Positions 39,368 through 45,847 of a stretch of 45,847 nucleotides of DNA are shown here, piece after piece. Every line of letters begins with the position of its first letter. Position 1 is the stretch's first letter. The position numbers were made by a program, and so were the translations under genes. The notes beneath the pieces are model-generated. The model was not told where the DNA came from, did not search any database, and was given only the letters and a program-made list of their open reading frames with translations. The stretch comes from Deltaproteobacteria bacterium (GTDB taxonomy: Bacteria > Myxococcota > Myxococcia > Myxococcales > SZAS-1). The stretch lies in contig JAFEBB010000058.1 of the NCBI GenBank assembly GCA_018266075.1, forward strand, positions 1 through 45,847, given 5' to 3'.

Positions 39368-40317
39368 GCGCGCCGGCGATCGACGTGCCCGTCGAGGCGG
39401 CGCCAGTGTCTGTTCCGCGCTGGGCGGAGCGGCTGCTGGTGCGCGAGCCGGGGACGCCGCTGGCGCTCTTTCGAATCGGCGTGGGGCTGAGCCTGCTGCT
39501 CTCGCTGGGCTCGGTGTGGCTGCACGGCGACGTGGGGATCTTGTGGCTCGATCCTTCGCACGGCGGTCTCTCGCCGACGTCGCCGGGCTGGCTCTTTCAT
39601 CTTCTCGGCGGCGCGGATCTCACGCGCATCCACCTCGTGCTCGGCGCCACGATGGCGTGCGGCGCGTGCCTGGTGCTCGGGCTCGGCAATCGGCTGCCGG
39701 CGGTGATCGCGCTGGTGGGGTATCCCGCGCTGGTGGGCCTGCAGGTCGATGCGGGCGGCTCGTACGACTCGCTGATGGGCAACGCGCTCTGGCTGCTGGT
39801 GCTCGCCGATTCGACCGCGACGCTCTCGCTCGATGCGCGCCTGCGCAAGGGCAGCTTCATCACCGGCGCGCGCGTGCCTGCCTGGCCGCGCTGGCTCGTG
39901 CTCTACCAGCTGGTGCTGATGTACCTCTGCACCGGGCTCCAGAAAGTCAGCGACACCTGGGTGCCCGGGGGAAGTCTCTCCGCGATCTACTTCATCATGC
40001 AGCAGCCCACGTGGCAGCGCGGCGACATGCACTGGCTCGCGCACATCTTCCCGCTCACCCAGGCCGCGACGCTCTCGGTCTGGCTCTTTGAAGTGGGCTC
40101 GCCGCTGCTCTTGCTGGCGATCTTGCTCGAGCGCGGCCAAGGGCGCGTCGCGAGGTTCCTGCGCTTCATTCCCTATCGGCGCGCGTGGGCGGCGTTCGGG
40201 CTCTCGTTGCACCTGGGCATCTGGTTGGCGCTCGAGGTGGGCTGCTTTCCGATCTTGGCGATGTCGTTCTACGCGGCGCTCTGGGCCCCGCACGACGTGG
40301 AGCGCGCGCGCGGCTGA
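39364..40317 (+). CDS. HTTM-domain membrane protein
   Basis: A 317-residue protein of the HTTM type (related to vitamin K-dependent gamma-carboxylase and SdpB). TTG 39364 overlaps the previous stop (TTGA). About seven membrane helices are visible (e.g. LFRIGVGLSLLLSLGSVWL, IHLVLGATMACGACLVLGL, AVIALVGYPALVGLQV), with family signatures YDSLMGNALWLLVLADSTATLSLD, WLVLYQLVLMYLCTGLQKVSDTW and YFIMQQPTW and HWLAHIF. Its chemistry in bacteria is unknown; sterol or quinone-linked or disulfide roles are suggested for relatives. It is translated with its partner at 38600. Confidence 0.9.
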   Translation: MSAPAIDVPVEAAPVSVPRWAERLLVREPGTPLALFRIGVGLSLLLSLGSVWLHGDVGILWLDPSHGGLSPTSPGWLFHLLGGADLTRIHLVLGATMACGACLVLGLGNRLPAVIALVGYPALVGLQVDAGGSYDSLMGNALWLLVLADSTATLSLDARLRKGSFITGARVPAWPRWLVLYQLVLMYLCTGLQKVSDTWVPGGSLSAIYFIMQQPTWQRGDMHWLAHIFPLTQAATLSVWLFEVGSPLLLLAILLERGQGRVARFLRFIPYRRAWAAFGLSLHLGIWLALEVGCFPILAMSFYAALWAPHDVERARG

Positions 40318-40333
40318 GGCTAACCTCGCCGCC

Positions 40334-42934
40334 ATGAACGCACTGCTCGCGATTGTTCTCGTGGCCGCGCCGCCGCCGGTGAAGTCGATCGTGCTTCGTC
40401 ACGCGACCGTGATGCCCGCGTCGAAGCCGACGATTCCCGACGGCGCGGTGGTCATCACCAACGGCAAGATCGCCGCGGTCGGGCCGAGCGCGAGCGTTCC
40501 TGCTCCGGCGGGCGCGGAAGAGCTCGACGTGCACGGCGCGTATGTCACGCCGGGCATCATCGACGTGCATTCGCACCTGGGCGTGTACGCATCGCCCTCC
40601 AGCGTGGCCAGCGACGACGGAAATGAAGCCACGAACCCCGTCACGAGCGATGTCAGCGCCGAGAGCTCGTTCTGGCCGCAGGATCCGGGATTGCGTCGCG
40701 CGGTCGCGGGCGGTGTAACCAGCGCGTTAATACTTCCCGGCTCGGCGAACCTCATCGGCGGCCGCGGCTTCCCCATCAAGATGCGCTTCGCGACCACGGC
40801 GAGCGGCTGGCGATTCCCGAACGCAAAAGACGGCCTGAAGATGGCCTGCGGCGAGAACCCCAAGCGCACCTACGGCAAGAAGAGTGGCCCGAGCACGCGC
40901 ATGGGCAACGTGGCCGGCTATCGCACCGCGTTCGCGCAAGCCAAGGACTACGCGGCCAAGTGGGACGAGTGGCGCGAGAAGCAAAAGAAGGACGCGAAGA
41001 CGGCCGGCGCGCCGCCGCCCCGCGACTTGAAGATGGAGACGCTGGCCGATGTGATGGCCGGCAAGATCCTCGTCGACGTGCACTGCTATCGCGCCGACGA
41101 CATGGACGACATGCTCCACGTCGCCGACGAGTTCGGCTTCCAGGTGCGCGCGTTCCACCACGCGCTCGAGGCGTACAAGATTCGCGCGGAGCTCGCGAAG
41201 CGCGGCGTGGCCGTGGCGACGTGGGCCGACTGGTGGGGCTTCAAGCTCGAGGCCTACGACGGCATCCAGCAAAACGCAGGGCTCGTGGCGCAGGCTGGCG
41301 GACGCGTCGCGATTCACAGCGACTCGGCGATCGGCGGCCAGCGGCTCAATCAAGAAGCGGCGAAGGCCATGTTCCGCGCACGCGAGGCCGGAATTCAGAT
41401 CAGCGAAGACGACGCGCTCAAGTGGCTGACCGTGAACCCCGCGTGGATCCTCGGCGTGGACGATCAGACCGGCTCGCTCGACGTCGGCAAGATGGGCGAC
41501 GTCGTGGTGTGGGATCGTGATCCGTTCTCGAGCTACGCGCGCGCCACGCGCACCTACGTCGACGGCGAGCTCGTCTACGACAGCGAGCACGGCCCCGCGA
41601 ACACGAGCGACTTCGAGCTCGGCTCGTTCGAACAGCAGGGTGCGCTGCTCACCGCGAAGCCTTCGAGGGTGCCCGAGCTCCCGCGCTGCGATGGCAACGC
41701 CACCGCATGTGCCAAGCCGCTCGACGCGCCGGATTCGAAGTGCATCGCCATCCAGAACGCCACGCTGCTCATCGACGGCGAGGCGCACGCGAACGGCCAG
41801 GTGATCGTCGAAGGCCAGAAGATCTCGCGCGTGGATCTCACGCCGAAGCCGCCGCCTGCGGGCTGCACCAGCGTCGACGCGAGTGGCCGCGTGCTCGCGC
41901 CCGGCTTCATCGATCCCTGGAGCGCGCTCGGGTTGGCAGAGATCACGCTCGAGGAGAGCAGCGTCGACGTGGGCCCCAAGGGCGACGCGGCGAAAGAGCC
42001 GGTGCACGCGGCGCTCGAGGCAGCGTCGAGCATCGATCCGCACTCGACGCTGTTTCCCGTGGCGCGCGGCGGCGGAATCACCAGCGCCATCGTCGCGCCC
42101 GACGCGCTCTTGATGGAGGACGGCAGCCCAGCGCTCATCGCCGGCCGCGGCGCCTGGGTCTCGACCGACGGCAGCATCACCAAGAACGACGCAGCGCTCA
42201 TGATTCGCCTTGGCCAGGGCGCGCGCGATTCGCTGGGGATGCCGCGTGGCGCCGCGCTCGATCGGCTGCGCGCCGTCTTCGAGGACGCGCGCTTCGTGCA
42301 GAAGCACCGCGCCGACATCGACGCCAACAAGAGCCGCACGCTCGCTGCGCCGCTTCGCGAGTTGCTCGCGTTGCAGCCCGCGCTCGAGGGCAAGCAGGTC
42401 GTCTTGCTCTATGCAGATCGTGCGAGCGACATCCTCGGCGCGCTCGCACTGGCGAAAGAGTTCAAGCTCAAGCTGGTGCTCGCCGGTGGCGCCGAGGCGT
42501 GGGAGGTGGCGAGCGAGCTGCAGGCCGCGAATGTGCCGGTGATCGTCGACCCAACTGCGAACCTGCCCTCGAGCTTCGAGCAGCGCGGGAGCCGCAGCGA
42601 CGCGGCCGCGATGCTCCATGCCGCGGGTGTGAAGGTGCTCATCGGAACCGGGACGGATCCGCACTTCGCGCGCGGCGCGGCGCAGCTTGCGGGCAACGCC
42701 GTCGCTTGGGGCTTGCCGCACGCGGCCGCGGTTCAGGCGCTCACCAAGAACATTGCCGACGCGTTCGGGCTGCCCGCGGGCAAGCTCGCCGCGGGCGCGC
42801 GCGCGGATCTCGTGCTCTGGAGCGGCGATCCGCTGGACGTCTCCAGTCGCCCGGTGGCCATGTGGCTCGCCGGAAAGCCCGCGTCGCTGACCTCGCGGCA
42901 AGACGCGCTGCTGCACAAGTACGCGGGCAAATAA
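40334..42934 (+). CDS. Double amidohydrolase, second site degenerate
   Basis: An 866-residue protein made of two amidohydrolase domains in tandem. ATG 40334 starts a short hydrophobic leader, so it may be exported. The first domain (to about 420) has the beta-sandwich start and a complete metal site: GIIDVHSHLG (His79, His81), KMR near the lysine position, VHCYRADDMDDML, FHHALEAYK and HSDSA, ending in VNPAWILGVDDQTGSLDVGKMGDVVVWDRDP. The second (from about 445) repeats the pattern (ATLLIDGEAHANGQV... VLAPGFIDPWSALGL) but its HxH is PWS and later ligands are lacking; LIGTGTDPHF and the NIADAFGLPAGKLAAGARADLVLWSGDP end remain. The first half should be catalytic and the second perhaps structural or a binder. 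The substrate is unknown. Confidence 0.92.
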   Translation: MNALLAIVLVAAPPPVKSIVLRHATVMPASKPTIPDGAVVITNGKIAAVGPSASVPAPAGAEELDVHGAYVTPGIIDVHSHLGVYASPSSVASDDGNEATNPVTSDVSAESSFWPQDPGLRRAVAGGVTSALILPGSANLIGGRGFPIKMRFATTASGWRFPNAKDGLKMACGENPKRTYGKKSGPSTRMGNVAGYRTAFAQAKDYAAKWDEWREKQKKDAKTAGAPPPRDLKMETLADVMAGKILVDVHCYRADDMDDMLHVADEFGFQVRAFHHALEAYKIRAELAKRGVAVATWADWWGFKLEAYDGIQQNAGLVAQAGGRVAIHSDSAIGGQRLNQEAAKAMFRAREAGIQISEDDALKWLTVNPAWILGVDDQTGSLDVGKMGDVVVWDRDPFSSYARATRTYVDGELVYDSEHGPANTSDFELGSFEQQGALLTAKPSRVPELPRCDGNATACAKPLDAPDSKCIAIQNATLLIDGEAHANGQVIVEGQKISRVDLTPKPPPAGCTSVDASGRVLAPGFIDPWSALGLAEITLEESSVDVGPKGDAAKEPVHAALEAASSIDPHSTLFPVARGGGITSAIVAPDALLMEDGSPALIAGRGAWVSTDGSITKNDAALMIRLGQGARDSLGMPRGAALDRLRAVFEDARFVQKHRADIDANKSRTLAAPLRELLALQPALEGKQVVLLYADRASDILGALALAKEFKLKLVLAGGAEAWEVASELQAANVPVIVDPTANLPSSFEQRGSRSDAAAMLHAAGVKVLIGTGTDPHFARGAAQLAGNAVAWGLPHAAAVQALTKNIADAFGLPAGKLAAGARADLVLWSGDPLDVSSRPVAMWLAGKPASLTSRQDALLHKYAGK

Positions 42935-42935
42935 G

Positions 42936-42966
42936 AAAGGCGCGCCCGTTTCCGGACGCGCCCTTC
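42936..42966. terminator. Terminator between convergent genes
   Basis: AAAGGCGCG and CGCGCCCTT form a short GC stem around CCCGTTTCCGGA. A rich on the left and T-rich on the right, it could stop transcripts from both sides: the double amidohydrolase (which ends at 42934) and the DUF5684-like gene (ending at 42990). Confidence 0.55.
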
Positions 42967-42989
42967 GAAGCTTCAAAACCACTCGCGAC

Positions 42990-43388
42990 TTAGGCCGCGG
43001 CCGCAGCGCCGCCGCCGTTGCCCACGTACTGCGCGTCGCCGAAGCCGAGCATCGGGTAGAAGATCGGCGCGAGCAGCGCCAGGCCAATGCCGAACCCTGC
43101 ACCCTTCCCGAACGCCTTCGCCACGTCGATGGAGACGATGATCACCGCGATGATGCTCACCAGCGGGATGAGGTAGAGCACGATCCACCAGATCGGGCGG
43201 TTCGCGATCTTCAGGATGATCACCAGGTTGTAGATGGGGACGAGGCACGCCCAGCCCGGGTGACCGGCCTTGACGAACGTCTTCCACATGCCGGCCACGA
43301 CGACAGCAACGATGGCCAGCTCGATGACGAGGAAGATGATGGCGCCAATGCCGCCACCCGACGAGTGTGCTGCGTAATCGTTATCCAT
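42990..43388 (-). CDS. DUF5684-like small membrane protein
   Basis: A 132-residue membrane protein with about four hydrophobic segments. ATG 43388 follows a clear AGGAG. The central block KAGHPGWACLVPIYNLVIILKIANRPIWW matches the DUF5684 pattern seen in many bacteria: a small hydrophobic protein with a conserved Gly-Trp and Pro-Ile-Tyr-Asn. The tail is Gly/Ala-rich (GDAQYVGNGGGAAAAA). The function is not known. It is monocistronic. Confidence 0.88.
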   Translation of the reverse strand: MDNDYAAHSSGGGIGAIIFLVIELAIVAVVVAGMWKTFVKAGHPGWACLVPIYNLVIILKIANRPIWWIVLYLIPLVSIIAVIIVSIDVAKAFGKGAGFGIGLALLAPIFYPMLGFGDAQYVGNGGGAAAAA

Positions 43389-43558
43389 GCGTTCTCCTGC
43401 GCCGCGCGGCGCTTATTGAGGCGTCGTGTTGCGCGGAGAGCGTGCGCGGTTTGAGCCGCGAGCGCCCCCGCTCGGTCTCTGCAACGCAGCACTATCGGCA
43501 GAAAGGCAAGGATTCGGCAAGCGCCGTTGCGGGGGCCTGGGGAACGGCTGAGAAGACC

Positions 43559-44737
43559 TCAATGCCCCAGCATTGGCGCAGGGTTGGCCACGATCGAGCG
43601 CAGCGGCGCCGACTCGAGGATCTCTGCGGGATCGAGCCCGCTTGGGGCTTCGCCGAGCTTGGTGGCGAGGTTGGCGGCGCTGGCGAGGAGCTCGTCGAAG
43701 TGCACCGGCGCGTCGCCGCTCACGCCGAAGAAGGCCAGGTTCTCGGCGACGGTCGCCGGCGGCTCGTCCTTGATGGCCTGCACCGGATCCCCGAGCGCGG
43801 GCGCGGCGGAGTCGAGGAGCCGGGCGGCCTCGATGGCGTTCTTGCGCACCGCCTCGTTGGCCTCGAGCGTGCCGCGCACCAGGCGGCGCACGGCTTCGGG
43901 ATAGCGGGCGACGAGCTCCCCGCGCACGACGAGAACGAGATCGAGCAAGTAGGGCGAGTCGGCGCTGGTGGCGAGCACGGCGCCCGCGCGATCCCGCGCC
44001 GCGAGCGACATCTCCGGCGTGAGCCCGGCAGCCGCATCCGCGCGCGACTCGCGAAGCGCGACGGCGGTGCGGGTGGAGTCCGATTCCGGCCCGAGAATCA
44101 CGTCGTGCGCGCTCAGGCCCGCGCGCGCGAGCTCGAAGAGGGCGAAGTAGCGCTCCGGCCCCGAGCGCGGCACGGCGAGCCGCTTGCCGCGGAGGCCCGC
44201 GAGGTTTCCCACGCCCGGCGCCCCCGCGAGCGCCACCGAGCCCTGGCTCCGCGCCACCAGCGCCACCGCGCGCGGCGCCGCAGCGTGGTACGCGGGCCAG
44301 CGCATGCCCAGGTCATCGACGGAGACGAGCGCCGCGTCCACGCCGCCCTGGTCGGCGCCGAGGGTGAGCGCCTGGCGGACGGCGTCGGCGTCGGCGTAGA
44401 CGTCGAGCTGGAGATCGAGGGCGTAGGCCTTGGTCGACGGCGCTTCGGGATGACGGCCGGGCCCGCCTGCGAGCCAGAGAAGCGGAGCGGCGGCGGCGCG
44501 TGGCGGCACGGCGAGCTTGAGCGGCCGGCTGGGCATGGCGTTCAGCCCGGAGCTCGGCGCGACCGCGCCCGGCGGAAAGTCACCCAGCGACAGCGGCGGC
44601 GCCGGCGGCGGCTTCTTGCCCAGCTTCACCAGCCAGGGATCGAGCTGCGGCAGGAAGCCGTAGTGGTGCAGCGTGCCGGCGATGATCGCCAGGCCGGCCA
44701 GGACCAGAAGCAGTTTTCCACCTGGTCCAAGTGACAT
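43559..44737 (-). CDS. Membrane-anchored substrate-binding-like protein (NMT1/THI5 type)
   Basis: A 392-residue protein. Residues 7-25 are a signal-anchor helix (KLLLVLAGLAIIAGTLHHYG), without lipobox. After a Pro-rich linker the body is a periplasmic two-lobe binding protein of the NMT1/SsuA/THI5 type: LKLAVPP, VDAALVSVDDLGMRWPAYH, LAGLRGKRLAVPRSGPERYFALFELARAGLSAHDVIL and AVALRESRADAAAGLTPE. No ABC permease or ATPase is nearby, so it is unlikely to be a simple importer part. Its ribosome site (AGGA) lies in a CAGGAAC repeat unit. It follows the PspA gene by 83 bp on the same strand. Confidence 0.83.
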   Translation of the reverse strand: MSLGPGGKLLLVLAGLAIIAGTLHHYGFLPQLDPWLVKLGKKPPPAPPLSLGDFPPGAVAPSSGLNAMPSRPLKLAVPPRAAAAPLLWLAGGPGRHPEAPSTKAYALDLQLDVYADADAVRQALTLGADQGGVDAALVSVDDLGMRWPAYHAAAPRAVALVARSQGSVALAGAPGVGNLAGLRGKRLAVPRSGPERYFALFELARAGLSAHDVILGPESDSTRTAVALRESRADAAAGLTPEMSLAARDRAGAVLATSADSPYLLDLVLVVRGELVARYPEAVRRLVRGTLEANEAVRKNAIEAARLLDSAAPALGDPVQAIKDEPPATVAENLAFFGVSGDAPVHFDELLASAANLATKLGEAPSGLDPAEILESAPLRSIVANPAPMLGH

Positions 44738-44743
44738 GAATCA

Positions 44744-44817
44744 GTTCCTGGTCGCTGGTTCCTGGTTCCTGGTTGGCGTCCGCCAGGAACCAGGAACAAG
44801 GAACCAGGAACCGAACC
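44744..44817. repeat. Inverted 7-bp repeats forming a 15-bp hairpin
   Basis: GTTCCTG units at 44744, 44758 and 44765 (with degenerate copies between) face CAGGAAC units at 44784, 44791, 44798 (AAGGAAC) and 44805. The arms at 44758-44772 and 44783-44797 are perfectly complementary over 15 bp with a 10-nt loop. It lies between the PspA gene and the binding-protein gene and could change their relative expression or protect the upstream message. Confidence 0.85.
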
Positions 44818-44820
44818 GAG

Positions 44821-45567
44821 CTACTTCACTTCGACCTTCTTGCCGATGGTCTTCTCGCTGCTGCTCGAGCCGACCTCAGAGACCGGGCTCGGCGCTGCGG
44901 GCTCGTTCACGCCCATCTCGAGCTTGAACTGCTTCACCAGCTCCATGGCCTGGATTTTCTGGGCGTCTTCTTCGATCTGCACGCGCTGGTGGTCCACGCT
45001 CTCGAGCGCCATCTGCATGCGCGCCTCGTTGACCGCGGTCTGCTCTTCGATCTTGCGGACCATCTCGTCATGCGTCGCATCGATGCCGGCGACCTGGAAG
45101 CTCTCCAGCGCGTCGGCGACCTTGGACTGCCACTTGGCGCGCCGCGCGTCGCGGATGGCCTGCATGGCCTCCTGGGTCTTCTTCTCCTTCTCCGCCATGA
45201 AGACCTTCTTCACCGTGAGGGCCTTGTCGTAGGCGGCCTTCGCGGTGGTGAGCTGGCCGTCATTGCGGGCCAGCGCGGCCTTCTTCTCCTGGAGCTGGGT
45301 GGCGTACTGGGCGGCGAGGTCGTCGCGGCCGGCCTGGATTCCGGCCTTCACCTTGGCGGTGAGGTCGGCCAGCTCGGCCTTGTACTTGGTGTTTTCCTTC
45401 TCGAGCAGGGTCACGTTCGCCCGAACCATGGCGATGGACTCGTTCATCTTGGGGACCTGGTCGTTCAGGTCGCGCACGTTCTGCTCGAGGATGAGCTCAG
45501 GGTCCTCGACCGACGAGACGAAGAAGCCCACGAACGACCGCATCGCACGCTTGAAGCGGTTCCACAT
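44821..45567 (-). CDS. PspA/IM30-family envelope-stress protein
   Basis: A 248-residue coiled-coil protein of the PspA/Vipp1 (ESCRT-III-like) family, which binds and mends stressed inner membranes. The start is ATG 45567 ([19 protein letters not shown]), giving the basic amphipathic helix of the family; an in-frame ATG 24 bases upstream is less likely. [31 protein letters not shown] and long alpha-helical heptad stretches to about residue 210 match. The C-terminus is Ser/Lys-rich. It lacks the PspBC/PspF partners, so it is probably regulated differently. It is followed by the substrate-binding-like gene on the same strand. Confidence 0.93.
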   Translation of the reverse strand: MWNRFKRAMRSFVGFFVSSVEDPELILEQNVRDLNDQVPKMNESIAMVRANVTLLEKENTKYKAELADLTAKVKAGIQAGRDDLAAQYATQLQEKKAALARNDGQLTTAKAAYDKALTVKKVFMAEKEKKTQEAMQAIRDARRAKWQSKVADALESFQVAGIDATHDEMVRKIEEQTAVNEARMQMALESVDHQRVQIEEDAQKIQAMELVKQFKLEMGVNEPAAPSPVSEVGSSSSEKTIGKKVEVK

Positions 45568-45725
45568 GGCGCAAAGACCCCTTGCCGGCACTGCCGGCCA
45601 CTCCCGCGGACCGTATTCCCCGTGCTGCGTTGAGTCAACGCCAGAGGCGCGGCCCTATTTCGTGAGAACGAACAGTGGGCGGAGAAGGATCTGACCGCTC
45701 GGCAGCTTGTGGAACCTGGTCGGGG
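45568..45725. other. Short spacer with no gene seen
   Basis: No gene is visible. It probably holds the promoter of pspA (minus strand) in its first part. No clear -35/-10 or terminator was seen. Confidence 0.4.
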
Positions 45726-45847
45726 TCAAAGGCGGCCAGCGCGAAGCTGTTTCACGACCAGCAGAAATCCGACCATCACCGGCAGCGCGACGAACTGAAG
45801 TGGACCCCGTTTTTCCGACCACCCCGATCTTTGCGTTCGAGCCGGCT
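45726..45847 (-). CDS. Membrane protein C-terminal fragment, cut by window edge
   Basis: A minus-strand frame open to the edge and ending in TGA at 45728-45726. Its last residues, PLQFVALPVMVGFLLVVKQLRAGRL, split as a hydrophobic segment plus a basic tail, look like a last membrane helix. The part nearer the edge (RTQRSGWSEKRG) is not hydrophobic and coincides with the possible insertion-sequence end, so the gene may be broken there. It was too short to be scored as a standard frame. Confidence 0.45.
   Translation of the reverse strand, partial: PARTQRSGWSEKRGPLQFVALPVMVGFLLVVKQLRAGRL
45796..45847. mobile_element. Possible IS3-type insertion-sequence end
   Basis: TGAAGTGGACCCCGTTTTTC at 45796-45815 looks like the terminal sequence (TGAA-TGGACCCC) of some IS3-family elements. 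If so the element runs off the right edge. No transposase is in view, and the match is from memory of the motif only. Confidence 0.3.

Overview
The window reads as chromosomal DNA of a high-GC, predatory or soil-type myxobacterium (phylum Myxococcota). The evidence is the strong G/C bias at third codon positions, frequent GTG and TTG starts, two Hanks-type Ser/Thr kinases (one with an N-terminal zinc ribbon), many lipoproteins with Ser/Thr-rich or Cys-rich linkers, and split glyQ/glyS. No tRNA, rRNA, CRISPR array, plasmid function or complete mobile element was seen. The organism call is an inference; no 16S gene is present.

Layout. 1-675 has no convincing gene and holds short direct repeats. 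676-1731 is a Lys/Ala-rich protein of unknown function ending at a clear terminator. 1830-3260 (minus) is a soluble PAS histidine kinase, divergent from glyQ-glyS (3417-6488); the spacer carries two identical dyads 70 bp apart. 6485-7582 (minus) is a transglutaminase-like/TPR lipoprotein and 7735-9177 a secreted lipoprotein of unknown function. 9326-11134 is a zinc-ribbon Ser/Thr kinase, 11112-11942 (minus) a PHP phosphoesterase and 12024-12494 an Rrf2 regulator with three cysteines.

12695-16206 (minus) is an ECF sigma factor / anti-sigma / envelope protein operon. Its last gene joins PEGA, three STN-like repeats, a coiled coil, a bactofilin-like repeat region and C-terminal membrane helices. 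16288-17283 encodes a HupE-like membrane protein. 17280-21419 (minus) is a tight five-gene run: dapB, an FAH-family hydrolase, folK, a TPR lipoprotein and a small ppGpp-hydrolase-like HD protein. It is preceded by an esterase and a Pro-rich membrane protein (21478-23341). 23425-25242 pairs an unknown protein with an L-2-hydroxyglutarate oxidase-like flavoprotein, and 25239-27107 (minus) is a large beta-propeller lipoprotein.

27236-28841 (minus) is a second ECF sigma / anti-sigma / Spy-like operon with a terminator. 28967-33702 (minus) is a compact five-gene run: Cys-rich beta-propeller lipoprotein, 2H-phosphoesterase-like protein, Ser/Thr kinase, membrane coiled-coil protein and short-chain dehydrogenase. 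33876-35623 holds a GNAT acetyltransferase and a membrane-anchored TPR protein; 35681-38569 is gcvP; 38600-40317 an HTTM membrane protein with its partner; 40334-42934 a double amidohydrolase. 42990-43388 is a DUF5684-like membrane protein, and 43559-45567 (minus) joins PspA/IM30 with a membrane-anchored substrate-binding-like protein. The right edge holds the 3' end of a membrane-protein gene next to what may be an insertion-sequence end.

The main themes are envelope stress sensing (two ECF operons, PspA, several lipoproteins), phosphorylation signalling (two Ser/Thr kinases, one histidine kinase) and interspersed housekeeping genes (glyQS, dapB, folK, gcvP). The strongest candidates for something undescribed are the ECF-controlled PEGA-STN-bactofilin-like fusion, the kinase/2H/propeller operon, the double amidohydrolase with one apparently dead site, and a class of 7-bp intergenic repeats seen at three places.
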